DNA of 11,292 nt from Pontimonas sp964350865 (GTDB lineage: Bacteria > Actinomycetota > Actinomycetes > Actinomycetales > Microbacteriaceae), in the NCBI GenBank assembly GCA_964350865.1, contig CAYGLJ010000031.1, forward strand, positions 1 to 11,292. The letters are read 5' to 3'. The translations under genes and the position numbers were made by a program. Within the stretch, counting starts at the first letter, position 1. Every line of letters begins with the position of its first letter. Shown here piece after piece: positions 1 through 7,150 of this stretch. The notes under the pieces are model-generated. The model ran no database searches. It saw only the letters and a list, made by a program, of their open reading frames with translations, and was not told the DNA's origin.

Positions 1-1
1 G

Positions 2-85
2 GGCGTTGCCGTCATGGTCATTCCCACCAACGAAGAGCTCGAGATTGCCCTTCAGAGCGCTGAAGTGCTCGGGGGAGCGAGGTAG
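2..85 (+). CDS. ackA: C-terminal end of probable acetate kinase (partial)
   Basis: An open frame enters from the left edge and ends at a TAG at 83-85, giving the last 27 residues of a protein. The stretch VMVIPTNEELEIALQSAEVL resembles the C-terminus of acetate kinases, which typically end with a strand followed by 'PTNEELxIA' and a short helix. Acetate kinase interconverts acetate plus ATP and acetyl phosphate plus ADP in the cytoplasm, usually together with phosphotransacetylase. Only the tail is visible, so no catalytic residue can be checked and the call is from memory of family C-termini. The stop codon lies 9 bases before the dnaX start and also supplies the first bases of a possible dnaX -10 box. 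Confidence 0.6.
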   Translation, partial: GVAVMVIPTNEELEIALQSAEVLGGAR

Positions 86-88
86 GCT
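83..88 (+). promoter_or_regulatory. possible -10 box of dnaX (leaderless type)
   Basis: TAGGCT lies 6 bases before the GTG start of dnaX and overlaps the upstream stop codon. It fits an actinobacterial TANNNT -10 element. At this distance transcription would begin at or next to the start codon, making a leaderless mRNA. No good -35 box is visible, so dnaX could instead be transcribed only from upstream. Confidence 0.35.
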
Positions 89-94
89 CAAGGC

Positions 95-1861
95 GTGGTG
101 GCTGCTCTCTATCGACGATATCGACCTGAGTCGTTTGCTGAGCTCATCGGTCAATCCCAGGTCACCGACCCCCTGATGCAGGCACTGACGGCCGACCGGG
201 TCAACCATGCCTATTTGTTCAGCGGGCCCAGAGGCTGTGGCAAAACAACCTCCGCCAGAATTTTGGCCCGCTGCTTGAACTGTCACCAGGGTCCAACAGA
301 CACTCCGTGTGGAACCTGCCCGAGTTGTGTCGAGTTATCCCGCGATGGTGGCGGATCACTCGATGTTGTCGAGATCGACGCTGCCAGCCACAACGGAGTG
401 GACGACGCGCGAGACCTTCGTGAGCGCGCTGTGTATGCGCCGGCGCGCGATCGCTACAAGATTTTCATCCTGGATGAGGCCCACATGGTCACCCAGCAAG
501 GCTTCAACGCTCTACTCAAAATCGTCGAGGAGCCACCAGAGCACGTGAAGTTCATTTTTGCGACGACGGAGCCCGACAAAGTAATTGGCACCATTCGTTC
601 AAGAACTCACCATTACCCGTTCCGACTCGTTCCTCCTGCTGATCTTCTTGCGTACATCGAGTCGGTCTGCTCGAGCGAGGGGGTCTCGGTAGAAGAGGGC
701 GTGCTTCCCCTGGTGGTGCGAGCGGGTGGAGGATCTGTGCGAGACACCCTCTCGGTATTGGACCAGTTGATTGCTGGATCTACCGATTCTTCTGTCTCGT
801 ACGACCGCGCGGTGGGGCTCCTGGGTTACACCCACGGTGAGCTCTTGGCTGAAGTTGTGGGCGCGGTGGCCCAGGGAAACGGACCAGAGTCTTTTGTTGC
901 TCTCGACAAAGTCATGCACACCGGACAGGATCCTCGCCGCTTTGGAGAAGACCTCCTCGAATACATGCGCGATCTGATAGTCGTGTTGGCAGCCGGCCAA
1001 GAGGCCGGCGCTCTTCTGCCGGGCATCAGCGCACCTGTGATCGAGCAAATGCGCTCCTTGGCCACCACCCTCGGGCCCCACAGGCTCTCGGGAATGGCCG
1101 ATGTTGTGAGTGAAGCCTTGCAATCCATGACGGGAGCGACCTCTCCCAGGCTCCATCTGGAACTCCTGATGGCCCGTCTACTGCTGGATGGGTCACTCGC
1201 CCCTGCTGCTTCTCAGACCGCGGCAGCACCGGCACCGGTGTCCCCGCCCCCAGTAGAGTCCCCTGCGCCTGCGCCTGCACCTGTGACAGAGGCTCCTGCT
1301 GAACCCGCCAAGCCTCTCAGTCTTGAGCTCCTGACAGCGTCGTGGCCTGCCGTCATTGACTCGGTAGCAGAGAAGAAGCGCGCGGTATGGACTGCTCTGT
1401 TGGACACGGAAGCACTCGCCCTCGTTGAGGACGTGGTGACCATTGGGTTCCCCTCGCTGCAAGCAGCGGAGGTCCTAAAGAAACCGCAAGGACCGGGTCT
1501 CCCCGTGAATGCCGAGCTGGTTCGCGAAGCGATTCTTGCGGTGACGGGCCACCGTGTGAGGTTCAAGGTCCAAGAGATTGCTCGAGACGAGCCAGTGGTT
1601 GATCCCGTCCAGAGCGCGCCCGCACCTGAGCCGACCCCGCAGCCAGAACCGGAGCCTGACCCAGAGCCAACCTCATGGCCCACCGTTACTCCTCCAGGAA
1701 CCGCAGAGCCAGAGGTTGCTGAGGTCGAAGTAGCGGATGAGCCCGGTGAGGTGCCGACCACAACGTCCTCCCAGGGGCAGATTGGTGAAGCTGTCATTCG
1801 TGAAGTACTGGGTGGTGAGCTCGTGGAAGAGCATCCAGTCTCTGAGCAGGATGAGCGCTAG
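95..1861 (+). CDS. dnaX: DNA polymerase III subunit gamma/tau
   Basis: This is the ATPase subunit of the clamp loader, which opens the sliding clamp and ties the replicative polymerase together. The 588-residue product starts in the family style (LYRRYRPESFAELIGQ). It has a Walker A GPRGCGKT at 44-51, a zinc site at C63, C72, C75 and C78, a Walker B ILDEAH at 125-130, and an arginine-finger region (IRSRTHHYPF) near 167-176. A helical clamp-loader collar follows to about residue 370. Next come a Pro/Ala-rich linker (about 373-408), a folded domain (about 409-500), a Pro/Glu-rich tail, and a terminal segment AVIREVLGGELVEE that I recall from actinobacterial DnaX. The GTG at 95 was chosen because it gives the usual N-terminus. 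I see no heptamer slippery site of the E. coli type, so a frameshifted gamma form is not supported. recR follows after 2 bases. Confidence 0.96.
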   Translation: MVAALYRRYRPESFAELIGQSQVTDPLMQALTADRVNHAYLFSGPRGCGKTTSARILARCLNCHQGPTDTPCGTCPSCVELSRDGGGSLDVVEIDAASHNGVDDARDLRERAVYAPARDRYKIFILDEAHMVTQQGFNALLKIVEEPPEHVKFIFATTEPDKVIGTIRSRTHHYPFRLVPPADLLAYIESVCSSEGVSVEEGVLPLVVRAGGGSVRDTLSVLDQLIAGSTDSSVSYDRAVGLLGYTHGELLAEVVGAVAQGNGPESFVALDKVMHTGQDPRRFGEDLLEYMRDLIVVLAAGQEAGALLPGISAPVIEQMRSLATTLGPHRLSGMADVVSEALQSMTGATSPRLHLELLMARLLLDGSLAPAASQTAAAPAPVSPPPVESPAPAPAPVTEAPAEPAKPLSLELLTASWPAVIDSVAEKKRAVWTALLDTEALALVEDVVTIGFPSLQAAEVLKKPQGPGLPVNAELVREAILAVTGHRVRFKVQEIARDEPVVDPVQSAPAPEPTPQPEPEPDPEPTSWPTVTPPGTAEPEVAEVEVADEPGEVPTTTSSQGQIGEAVIREVLGGELVEEHPVSEQDER

Positions 1862-1863
1862 CC

Positions 1864-2460
1864 ATGTATGAGGGGATAGTCCAAGACCTCATCGATGAAT
1901 TTGGGAAACTTCCAGGCGTTGGCCCGAAGTCTGCGCAGCGAATTGCCTTCTTCATCATTCAGAACCAGGGCTATGACCCGACAAAGCTTTCTGAGCTTCT
2001 CGACACAGTTCGCGAGAAGGTCAGGTTCTGTCACATCTGCGGAATGATTTCGGACAGTGACACCTGTGGTTTTTGCTCCGATGCGAAGCGGAACCCCGCA
2101 CTGATTTGTGTGGTCGAGGAAGCCAAGGATGTTCTCGCTATTGAACGCACACGAGAGTACCGGGGGCTTTATCACGTGTTGGGAGGGGCGATCAGCCCCA
2201 TTGATGGCGTCGGCCCCGATGATCTCAGAATCTCCGAGCTACTCGCGCGTCTCGCAGACTCCTCGGTGACGGAGGTCATCATTGCGACTGATCCCAATCT
2301 GGAGGGCGAAGCAACAGCTACCTACCTCAGTCGGCTCTTGGTTCAGCCAGGGCTCTCTGTGACTCGCCTTGCGAGTGGACTTCCCGTTGGTGGTGACCTG
2401 GAATACGCCGACGAGGTAACTCTGGGTCGCGCATTTGAGGGCCGTAGGTCTTTTTCCTAA
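1864..2460 (+). CDS. recR: recombination protein RecR
   Basis: RecR acts with RecO (and RecF) to load RecA on single-stranded gaps during recombinational repair. The 198-residue product is normal family length. It has a helix-hairpin-helix (LPGVGPKSAQRIAF, residues 16-29), a four-cysteine zinc finger at C56, C59, C68 and C71, and a Toprim domain from about residue 80. That domain includes VVEEAKDV and the acidic ATDPNLEGEATA segment at 141-152. A family-typical C-terminus (LASGLPVGGDLEYADE) follows at 169-184. The ATG sits 2 bases after the dnaX stop with only a weak Shine-Dalgarno stretch, so the two genes are probably translationally coupled. In many bacteria ybaB/ebfC lies between dnaX and recR. 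Here it is absent. Confidence 0.96.
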   Translation: MYEGIVQDLIDEFGKLPGVGPKSAQRIAFFIIQNQGYDPTKLSELLDTVREKVRFCHICGMISDSDTCGFCSDAKRNPALICVVEEAKDVLAIERTREYRGLYHVLGGAISPIDGVGPDDLRISELLARLADSSVTEVIIATDPNLEGEATATYLSRLLVQPGLSVTRLASGLPVGGDLEYADEVTLGRAFEGRRSFS

Positions 2461-2467
2461 ACACCCA

Positions 2468-2498
2468 TCGACAGGCCCAGGAATGAGGGCGATAGAAT
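2468..2498 (+). promoter_or_regulatory. candidate promoter of lysC-asd
   Basis: A TAGAAT hexamer at 2493-2498 is a good -10 candidate, and TCGACA at 2468-2473 is a possible -35, although the 19-base spacing is long. The predicted start point near 2505 would leave a leader of about 44 bases before the lysC GTG. The position between recR and lysC fits a separate amino-acid biosynthesis promoter. Confidence 0.4.
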
Positions 2499-2502
2499 CG
2501 CC
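2488..2502. promoter_or_regulatory. 15-base inverted repeat over the lysC -10 box (possible operator)
   Basis: GGCGAT-AGA-ATCGCC has two perfect 6-base arms around a 3-base centre. It covers the candidate -10 box TAGAAT, so a dimeric repressor bound here would block transcription of lysC-asd. It could also simply be a short hairpin at the end of the recR transcript. I do not recognise the site as belonging to a known regulator. Confidence 0.35.
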
Positions 2503-2510
2503 TGGTGCGC

Positions 2511-2526
2511 GACCGCTCTCGCGGTC
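2511..2526 (+). terminator. hairpin in the lysC leader (weak terminator or attenuator candidate)
   Basis: GACCGC, loop TCTC, GCGGTC forms a perfect 6-pair stem followed by TTTCT. It lies downstream of the candidate lysC -10 box and 22 bases before the start codon. The U run is short for an intrinsic terminator. I see no leader peptide or known riboswitch core, so a regulatory role is only a possibility. Confidence 0.3.
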
Positions 2527-2548
2527 TTTCTGGGGCTTGGAGTAAACC

Positions 2549-3814
2549 GTGAGTTTGATTGTGCAGAAGTATGGCGGCTCGTCTGTCGCTGATGCCGAAA
2601 GCATCAAGCGAGTGGCCTCCAAGATTGCTCAGACTAAAGAAGCGGGCTTCGACGTGGTTGTCACGGTCTCGGCGATGGGCGACACGACTGATGACCTCAT
2701 TGACCTCGCTCAGCAAGTCAGCGGGCAACCTCACGCTCGTGAAATGGACATGCTGCTCACCACAGGAGAGCGCATCTCTATGGCGCTCCTCGCCATGGCG
2801 ATTAGGGACCTAGGCTTCGATGCCCGTTCCTTTACCGGCAGCCAAGCCGGGATGATGACGGACGCTCAACACGGTCGCGCCCGCATTGTCGATGTGACTC
2901 CCACTCGTGTGCGCCAAGCCCTGGATGAGGGTGCCATCGCGATCGTCGCTGGGTTTCAAGGGTTCAACCATGATTCGAGAGACATCACGACTCTGGGTCG
3001 AGGAGGTTCTGACACCACGGCTGTTGCACTAGCAGCAGCCCTGGAGGCGGAGGTCTGTGAAATTTACACCGACGTTGATGGTGTGTTTAGCGCTGATCCT
3101 CGGGTTGTTCCCAAGGCGAGGAAGCTCAATCACGTTTCCTACGAAGAAATGCTCGAGCTAGCAGCTGCAGGAGCAAAGGTCATCAACATTCGTGCGGTGG
3201 AATTTGCCAGGCGCCATGGGGTCACCCTCCACGTGCGCTCGTCATTTACGGAAGAATCGGGAACCTGGGTGGGTTCCGCCAAAGAAGGGATGAACGTGGA
3301 AGAGCCAATAATCGCCGGTGTGGCCGGAGACACGAGTGAGGCCAAAATCACCGTCGTGGGTGTTCCCGACATTCCTGGAAAAGCGGCGGAGATCTTCACC
3401 ATCGTCGCGGGTGCTGGCGCCAACATCGACATGATCGTGCAGAACGTCTCCGTTCATGACACCGGGCGTACCGATATTTCCTTCACGTTGCCCAAAGAAG
3501 ATGGGCAGCGTGCTGTCGACGCCCTCACGGCCGCCCAGAAGGATTCAGGCTTTGAATCCCTGATTTATGACGATCACATTGGTCGTCTCTCTGTAGTTGG
3601 TGCCGGGATGCGCACTAACGCCGGTGTTTCCGCACAGCTTTTCACCGCTCTCTCCGCGGCGGGTATCAACATCGAAATGATTTCCACCAGTGAGATCCGA
3701 ATCTCCGTCATCATGCGTGAAGAGATTCTGGCGGATGCGGTGCAGGCAGTCCACACTGCTTTTGGTCTCGACGGTGATGTCGATGCCACTGTGTATGCGG
3801 GGACTGGTCGCTAA
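2549..3814 (+). CDS. lysC: aspartate kinase
   Basis: The enzyme phosphorylates aspartate to 4-aspartyl phosphate, the first step to lysine, diaminopimelate, threonine, methionine and isoleucine. The 421-residue product has the kinase start KYGGSSVAD (7-15), the substrate segment TTGERISMALLAMA (71-84), and GRGGSDTTAVALAAAL (150-165) with EIYTDVDGVFSADPR (171-185). Two ACT-type regulatory domains follow from about 265 to the end, which matches the AVYAGTGR-like terminus of actinobacterial enzymes. Length equals the Corynebacterium enzyme as I recall it, where lysine plus threonine inhibit jointly. In the effector region QNVSVHDTGRTDISF, position 311 is Ser where Corynebacterium has Thr, a conservative change. 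The GTG start has a GGAG 6 bases upstream (2539-2542). The stop overlaps the asd start by one base. Confidence 0.96.
   Translation: MSLIVQKYGGSSVADAESIKRVASKIAQTKEAGFDVVVTVSAMGDTTDDLIDLAQQVSGQPHAREMDMLLTTGERISMALLAMAIRDLGFDARSFTGSQAGMMTDAQHGRARIVDVTPTRVRQALDEGAIAIVAGFQGFNHDSRDITTLGRGGSDTTAVALAAALEAEVCEIYTDVDGVFSADPRVVPKARKLNHVSYEEMLELAAAGAKVINIRAVEFARRHGVTLHVRSSFTEESGTWVGSAKEGMNVEEPIIAGVAGDTSEAKITVVGVPDIPGKAAEIFTIVAGAGANIDMIVQNVSVHDTGRTDISFTLPKEDGQRAVDALTAAQKDSGFESLIYDDHIGRLSVVGAGMRTNAGVSAQLFTALSAAGINIEMISTSEIRISVIMREEILADAVQAVHTAFGLDGDVDATVYAGTGR
3290..3814 (+). other. possible internal start producing the aspartate kinase beta subunit
   Basis: Met248 of LysC (ATG at 3290-3292) is preceded directly by the purine-rich AAAGAAGGG and would give a 174-residue protein containing only the ACT regulatory domains. 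In Corynebacterium, and in some Bacillus, the beta subunit of an alpha2beta2 aspartate kinase is made from such an in-frame internal start. The length here is close to the roughly 172-residue corynebacterial beta subunit. The spacing of the purine tract to the ATG is tighter than ideal, so use of this start is inferred. Confidence 0.45.
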
Positions 3815-4848
3815 TGGTCTCTGTCGGTGTGGTGGGTGCCACCGGTCAAGTGGGTCAGGTCGTCAGGCAGCTTCTGCTCGAGCGTAACTTCCCGCTTGAC
3901 TCTGTTCGTTTCTTCGCCTCCTCCAGGAGCGCAGGAACCACCTTGCCCTTTGGTGACACTGACGTTGTCGTCGAAGATGTCGCCACTGCTGACCCCAGAG
4001 GGTTGGATATCGCAATCTTTAGCGCTGGTGCCACCTTGTCCAAGGAGCAAGCTCCTCGTTTTGCCGAGGCTGGCGTCATCGTGGTCGACAACTCGAGCGG
4101 TTGGCGAATGGACCCCGAGGTTCCTCTCGTGGTGGCCGAGGTTAACCCGGAAGAGACGGTAAATCCTCCGAAGGGCATCATCGCCAACCCCAACTGCACC
4201 ACCATGGCCGCCATGCCACCACTCAAGGCGCTGCATGATGAAGCGACTCTGACGCGTCTTATTGTGTCGACCTACCAGGCTGTGTCGGGGGCAGGACTGA
4301 AGGGTGGGGAAGAGCTCGCTGGCCAGGTCGCCTCAGTTGGAGACCAGGATGTCATGGGCCTTGTCCATGATGGCTCAGCTGTGTCACTTGCTGCTCCCCA
4401 GGTGTTTCCAGAGACCATCGCCTTCAACGTTGTTCCTCTTGCGGGAAGCCTTGTCGAGGATGGCTTGGGTGAGACTGATGAAGAGAAGAAGCTGCGCAAC
4501 GAGAGTCGCAAGATCTTGGGGATTCCCAATCTGCTGGTGAGCGGAACGTGCGTCCGTGTTCCCGTCTTTACCGGGCACTCTTTGCAAGTGAATGCGGAGT
4601 TTGAGAAACCCCTAACCGCGGCACGGGCGAGGGAGATTCTTGCTGCAACACCCGGTGTTGAACTGGTCGATGTCCCGACTCCCTTGAAAGCTGCTGGAGC
4701 TGATCCAAGCCTGGTGGGGCGTATCCGTCAGGACGAGGGCGTTCCCGATAATCGAGGACTCGCGATGTTCATCAGCAATGACAACCTGCGAAAAGGTGCT
4801 GCTCTCAACGCGGTCCAGATTGCCGAGATTGTGGCAGCAAGGCTCTAG
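3814..4848 (+). CDS. asd: aspartate-semialdehyde dehydrogenase
   Basis: The enzyme reduces aspartyl phosphate to aspartate semialdehyde with NADPH, the step after LysC and the branch point between diaminopimelate/lysine and homoserine. The 344-residue product starts with a nucleotide-binding GVVGATGQVGQVV (5-17). It has the SSGWRM substrate loop (94-99), the catalytic cysteine C128 in NPNCTTM, Q155 in TYQAVSGAG, and the catalytic histidine H255 in FTGHSLQVNAEF. All are intact and the length is normal. The start ATG overlaps the lysC stop as TAATG, so the two are co-transcribed and coupled. The TAG stop at 4846-4848 shares the sequence CTAG with the stop of the convergent gene. Confidence 0.97.
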   Translation: MVSVGVVGATGQVGQVVRQLLLERNFPLDSVRFFASSRSAGTTLPFGDTDVVVEDVATADPRGLDIAIFSAGATLSKEQAPRFAEAGVIVVDNSSGWRMDPEVPLVVAEVNPEETVNPPKGIIANPNCTTMAAMPPLKALHDEATLTRLIVSTYQAVSGAGLKGGEELAGQVASVGDQDVMGLVHDGSAVSLAAPQVFPETIAFNVVPLAGSLVEDGLGETDEEKKLRNESRKILGIPNLLVSGTCVRVPVFTGHSLQVNAEFEKPLTAARAREILAATPGVELVDVPTPLKAAGADPSLVGRIRQDEGVPDNRGLAMFISNDNLRKGAALNAVQIAEIVAARL

Positions 4849-5636
4849 TTATTCTTGCGGTCCTTGAGAGCGCGATAGATCAAGCTGGTTGCAACGAAGA
4901 GCGTCAGAGCTCCAAACAGGATTGCAGCAGCTTGCGGGGTGAGCCCAAACGCAACAATCGCCCCCACCGGGGTTGTGACAATTGCGCCGAGGGATACCCA
5001 GGCACCATCACGAAGTGAAGCCGTCTCATATCGAAGGTGCGACAAGCTTCCACTCAGTGACCCAGGTGCCATAGCTAAGAGGGACACACTCTTGGCCACC
5101 AGGTCACTTTGCCCCAGGAACAACATGAGGGCGGGGATCACGATGACCCCTCCACCAATTCCAAAGAGTCCAGCGGCAATACCCATGAATAGTCCGAGGA
5201 CAATCAACAGCGCAGCAGTCAGGGCGGAGAGCTCAAAGAGAGCATCTCGATTGGGCACGGTGATAAACAACATGGCGCCGGAGAGCAGGACGAAGGCGAT
5301 AAAGCTCCATCGCAAAGGTTCGAGCGGAATTCTCTTCAATATCCATGCGCCGAGCTGTGCCCCCGTGATGCTTCCTGCTGCAACAAAGACCGCAGGAAGC
5401 CATGCGAAGACTCCCCCAACCCCGTAGGAGATTGCCCCGATGATGGCGGCCGGGGTAATGGCGAGGAGTGAGGTGGCACTCGCTCGCCGTTGGTCCATGT
5501 GCGTCCACCACAGAAGCAGGGGGACCATGAGTAGGCCACCGCCCACTCCGAACACTCCGGCAAAGAACCCACCGACGAGACCAACCGCCGCAAGTCGAGC
5601 CCATCCTGGCCTGGCGGGGGACTCGGGCTGGCTCAC
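4845..5636 (-). CDS. TauE/SafE family sulfite/anion exporter-like membrane permease
   Basis: The family (PF01925, formerly DUF81) contains membrane permeases implicated in export of sulfite, sulfoacetate or related organic anions. The substrate here cannot be told. The 263-residue product is very hydrophobic, with about eight predicted membrane segments, and shows the family's internal duplication. GFFAGVFGVGGGLLMVPLL (23-41) in the first half matches GIAAGLFGIGGGVIVIPAL (152-170) in the second. Each copy is followed by a Ser-rich segment (ASATSLLAITP and AKSVSLLAMAP). The short N-terminus is cytoplasmic and polar. The GTG start has GAGG 2 bases ahead and a TAGACT hexamer 6 bases ahead. It is convergent with asd and divergent from mqo, and neither neighbour suggests a substrate. 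Confidence 0.9.
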   Translation of the reverse strand: MSQPESPARPGWARLAAVGLVGGFFAGVFGVGGGLLMVPLLLWWTHMDQRRASATSLLAITPAAIIGAISYGVGGVFAWLPAVFVAAGSITGAQLGAWILKRIPLEPLRWSFIAFVLLSGAMLFITVPNRDALFELSALTAALLIVLGLFMGIAAGLFGIGGGVIVIPALMLFLGQSDLVAKSVSLLAMAPGSLSGSLSHLRYETASLRDGAWVSLGAIVTTPVGAIVAFGLTPQAAAILFGALTLFVATSLIYRALKDRKNN

Positions 5637-5680
5637 TTCCTCAGTCTAAGCGCCAACCTTGCTGTCCTAGACTGGGCAGT
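5637..5680. promoter_or_regulatory. divergent promoter region with paired TAGACT boxes
   Basis: The 44 bases between the two start codons contain a perfect inverted repeat with 7-base arms, CAGTCTA at 5642-5648 and TAGACTG at 5668-5674. Each arm holds a TAGACT that reads as a -10 box for one gene: on the minus strand 6 bases before the exporter GTG, and on the plus strand 7 bases before the mqo GTG. Both genes would then be leaderless. With a 17-base spacer, the -35 of each promoter would lie on the -10 of the other, so polymerase could probably occupy only one at a time. Confidence 0.5.
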
Positions 5681-7150
5681 GTGAACGAACGATTTGATGC
5701 TGTGTTGGTCGGAGGCGGCATCATGAGTGCGACGCTCGGCACTCTCCTTTCTGAGCTTGAACCGGACTGGAAAATTCTCCTCGTTGAGAAGCTTTCGGAA
5801 GTCGGTGAAGAGAGCTCGAATGCCTGGAATAACGCAGGTACTGGGCACTCGGCTCTGTGTGAACTGAATTACACCCCGGAGCGGCCCGATGGAACACTCG
5901 CGACCGAGAGTGCTATCAAAGTCAACGAGCAGTTCCAGGTGTCGAGACAGTTTTGGTCGTGGCTTGTCTCCAGCAAGGTAATTCCCGACCCGCAATCCTT
6001 CATCCACCCCTCACCTCACCTCAGCTTTGTGTGGGGGGCTGAGAACGTTGAGTATCTGAGGAAGCGCTACGAGGTCCTCAAAGACCACCCCCTCTTCCCC
6101 AACATGGAATACACCGAAGACCCGCTCACCATCGCGCGGTGGGCGCCACTGTTGATTGATGGCCGGAAGAAGGGCGAGCCACTAGCCGCCACCCGTTTCC
6201 TCTCCGGCAGTGATGTTGATTTTGGCTCCCTCACCAGGATGCTGGTGGAGCGACTCGAGTCCAGAGGACTTCGTACTCTTACCGAGCACAAAGTTGTGGG
6301 GTTGAAGAGAAACTCAGAGGGCTGGACTCTCAAAGTTCATTCCGAGATTGGAAATACACCCTCCTGGGTCGACGCATCATTTGTCTTTGTGGGTGCCGGG
6401 GGAATGTCACTGAACCTGTTGCAGGCCTCTGGGATCCCAGAAATTCGGGGCTATGGCGGATTCCCCGTGAGCGGAGTGTGGCTTCGCTGCGATAACCCTG
6501 AGGTTGCCACCCTGCACAAAGCGAAGGTGTATGGAAAGGCAAGTGTGGGCGCGCCCCCGATGTCTGTGCCTCACCTCGATACTCGAGTTGTCGAGGGCCA
6601 GACCAGTTTGCTCTTTGGTCCCTACGCCGGCTTTACGCCGAAGTTTCTCAAGCAGGGATCCTGGTTGGACTTCTTCCAGTCAATTCGATGGCACAACATC
6701 ATCCCGCTGCTCGGCGTCGCTGTAGGGAATTTCTCACTCGTGACGTATCTGATCAAAGAGGTTCTCGCGACACGATCACAGCGACTCCAGGCACTTTGGG
6801 ATTTCTATCCCTCCGCTGATCCGGATGATTGGTATGAACTGACCGCAGGTCAACGAGTGCAGGTGATTAAGCCTGACCCCCAGAAGGGTGGTGTGCTCCA
6901 GTTTGGGACAGAGGTAGTGGCGAGTGCCGATGGCAGTATCGCCGGCCTTTTAGGAGCATCGCCAGGAGCTTCCACGGCAGCCCCCATCATGATTGATGTG
7001 TTGGAGACATGTTTTCCCCAGAAGATTGACCAGTGGCGGGCCACCCTGAAAAAGATGGTCCCAAGTTATGACTCAGCTCTCTCGGCTGACCCCGACAAGG
7101 CGCTCAAATCCCTCACCACGACGGCTAAAAAGCTCGGCCTTAGTGTCTAA
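5681..7150 (+). CDS. mqo: malate:quinone oxidoreductase
   Basis: This FAD-dependent, membrane-associated enzyme (EC 1.1.5.4) oxidises malate to oxaloacetate and passes electrons to the quinone pool, replacing or complementing malate dehydrogenase in the citric acid cycle. The 489-residue product opens with the FAD dinucleotide-binding strand AVLVGGGIMSATLGTLL (7-23), where VEKL at 35-38 ends the second strand. It continues with the family hallmark SSNAWNNAGTGHSALCELNY (45-64). The C-terminal FAD-contact region GLLGASPGASTAAPIM is also intact. Length is typical. The GTG start is the only one giving the full FAD motif. It lacks a clear Shine-Dalgarno but has TAGACT 7 bases upstream, suggesting a leaderless transcript. 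The 3' end overlaps the convergent gene by 11 bases. Confidence 0.96.
   Translation: MNERFDAVLVGGGIMSATLGTLLSELEPDWKILLVEKLSEVGEESSNAWNNAGTGHSALCELNYTPERPDGTLATESAIKVNEQFQVSRQFWSWLVSSKVIPDPQSFIHPSPHLSFVWGAENVEYLRKRYEVLKDHPLFPNMEYTEDPLTIARWAPLLIDGRKKGEPLAATRFLSGSDVDFGSLTRMLVERLESRGLRTLTEHKVVGLKRNSEGWTLKVHSEIGNTPSWVDASFVFVGAGGMSLNLLQASGIPEIRGYGGFPVSGVWLRCDNPEVATLHKAKVYGKASVGAPPMSVPHLDTRVVEGQTSLLFGPYAGFTPKFLKQGSWLDFFQSIRWHNIIPLLGVAVGNFSLVTYLIKEVLATRSQRLQALWDFYPSADPDDWYELTAGQRVQVIKPDPQKGGVLQFGTEVVASADGSIAGLLGASPGASTAAPIMIDVLETCFPQKIDQWRATLKKMVPSYDSALSADPDKALKSLTTTAKKLGLSV

Noticed and set aside
1..94. Signal recognition particle RNA upstream of dnaX, a common location for it
   Set aside because: The 94 bases before dnaX are occupied by the end of a coding frame with a recognisable C-terminus, and no conserved SRP hairpin is visible.
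1470..1490. A-rich stretch (CCTAAAGAAACC) as a programmed frameshift site that would give a short gamma form of DnaX
   Set aside because: It does not fit the X-XXY-YYZ slippery pattern, and no stimulating hairpin or upstream ribosome-binding-like element stands out.
1213..1797. Minus-strand open frame of 194 codons inside dnaX with a Gly-Ser repeat
   Set aside because: The Gly-Ser repeat is the reverse reading of the Pro/Glu-rich dnaX tail. There is no family match and no promoter.
2461..2548. Lysine riboswitch before lysC
   Set aside because: The 88-base gap is far too short for the lysine riboswitch aptamer, and only small simple hairpins are present.
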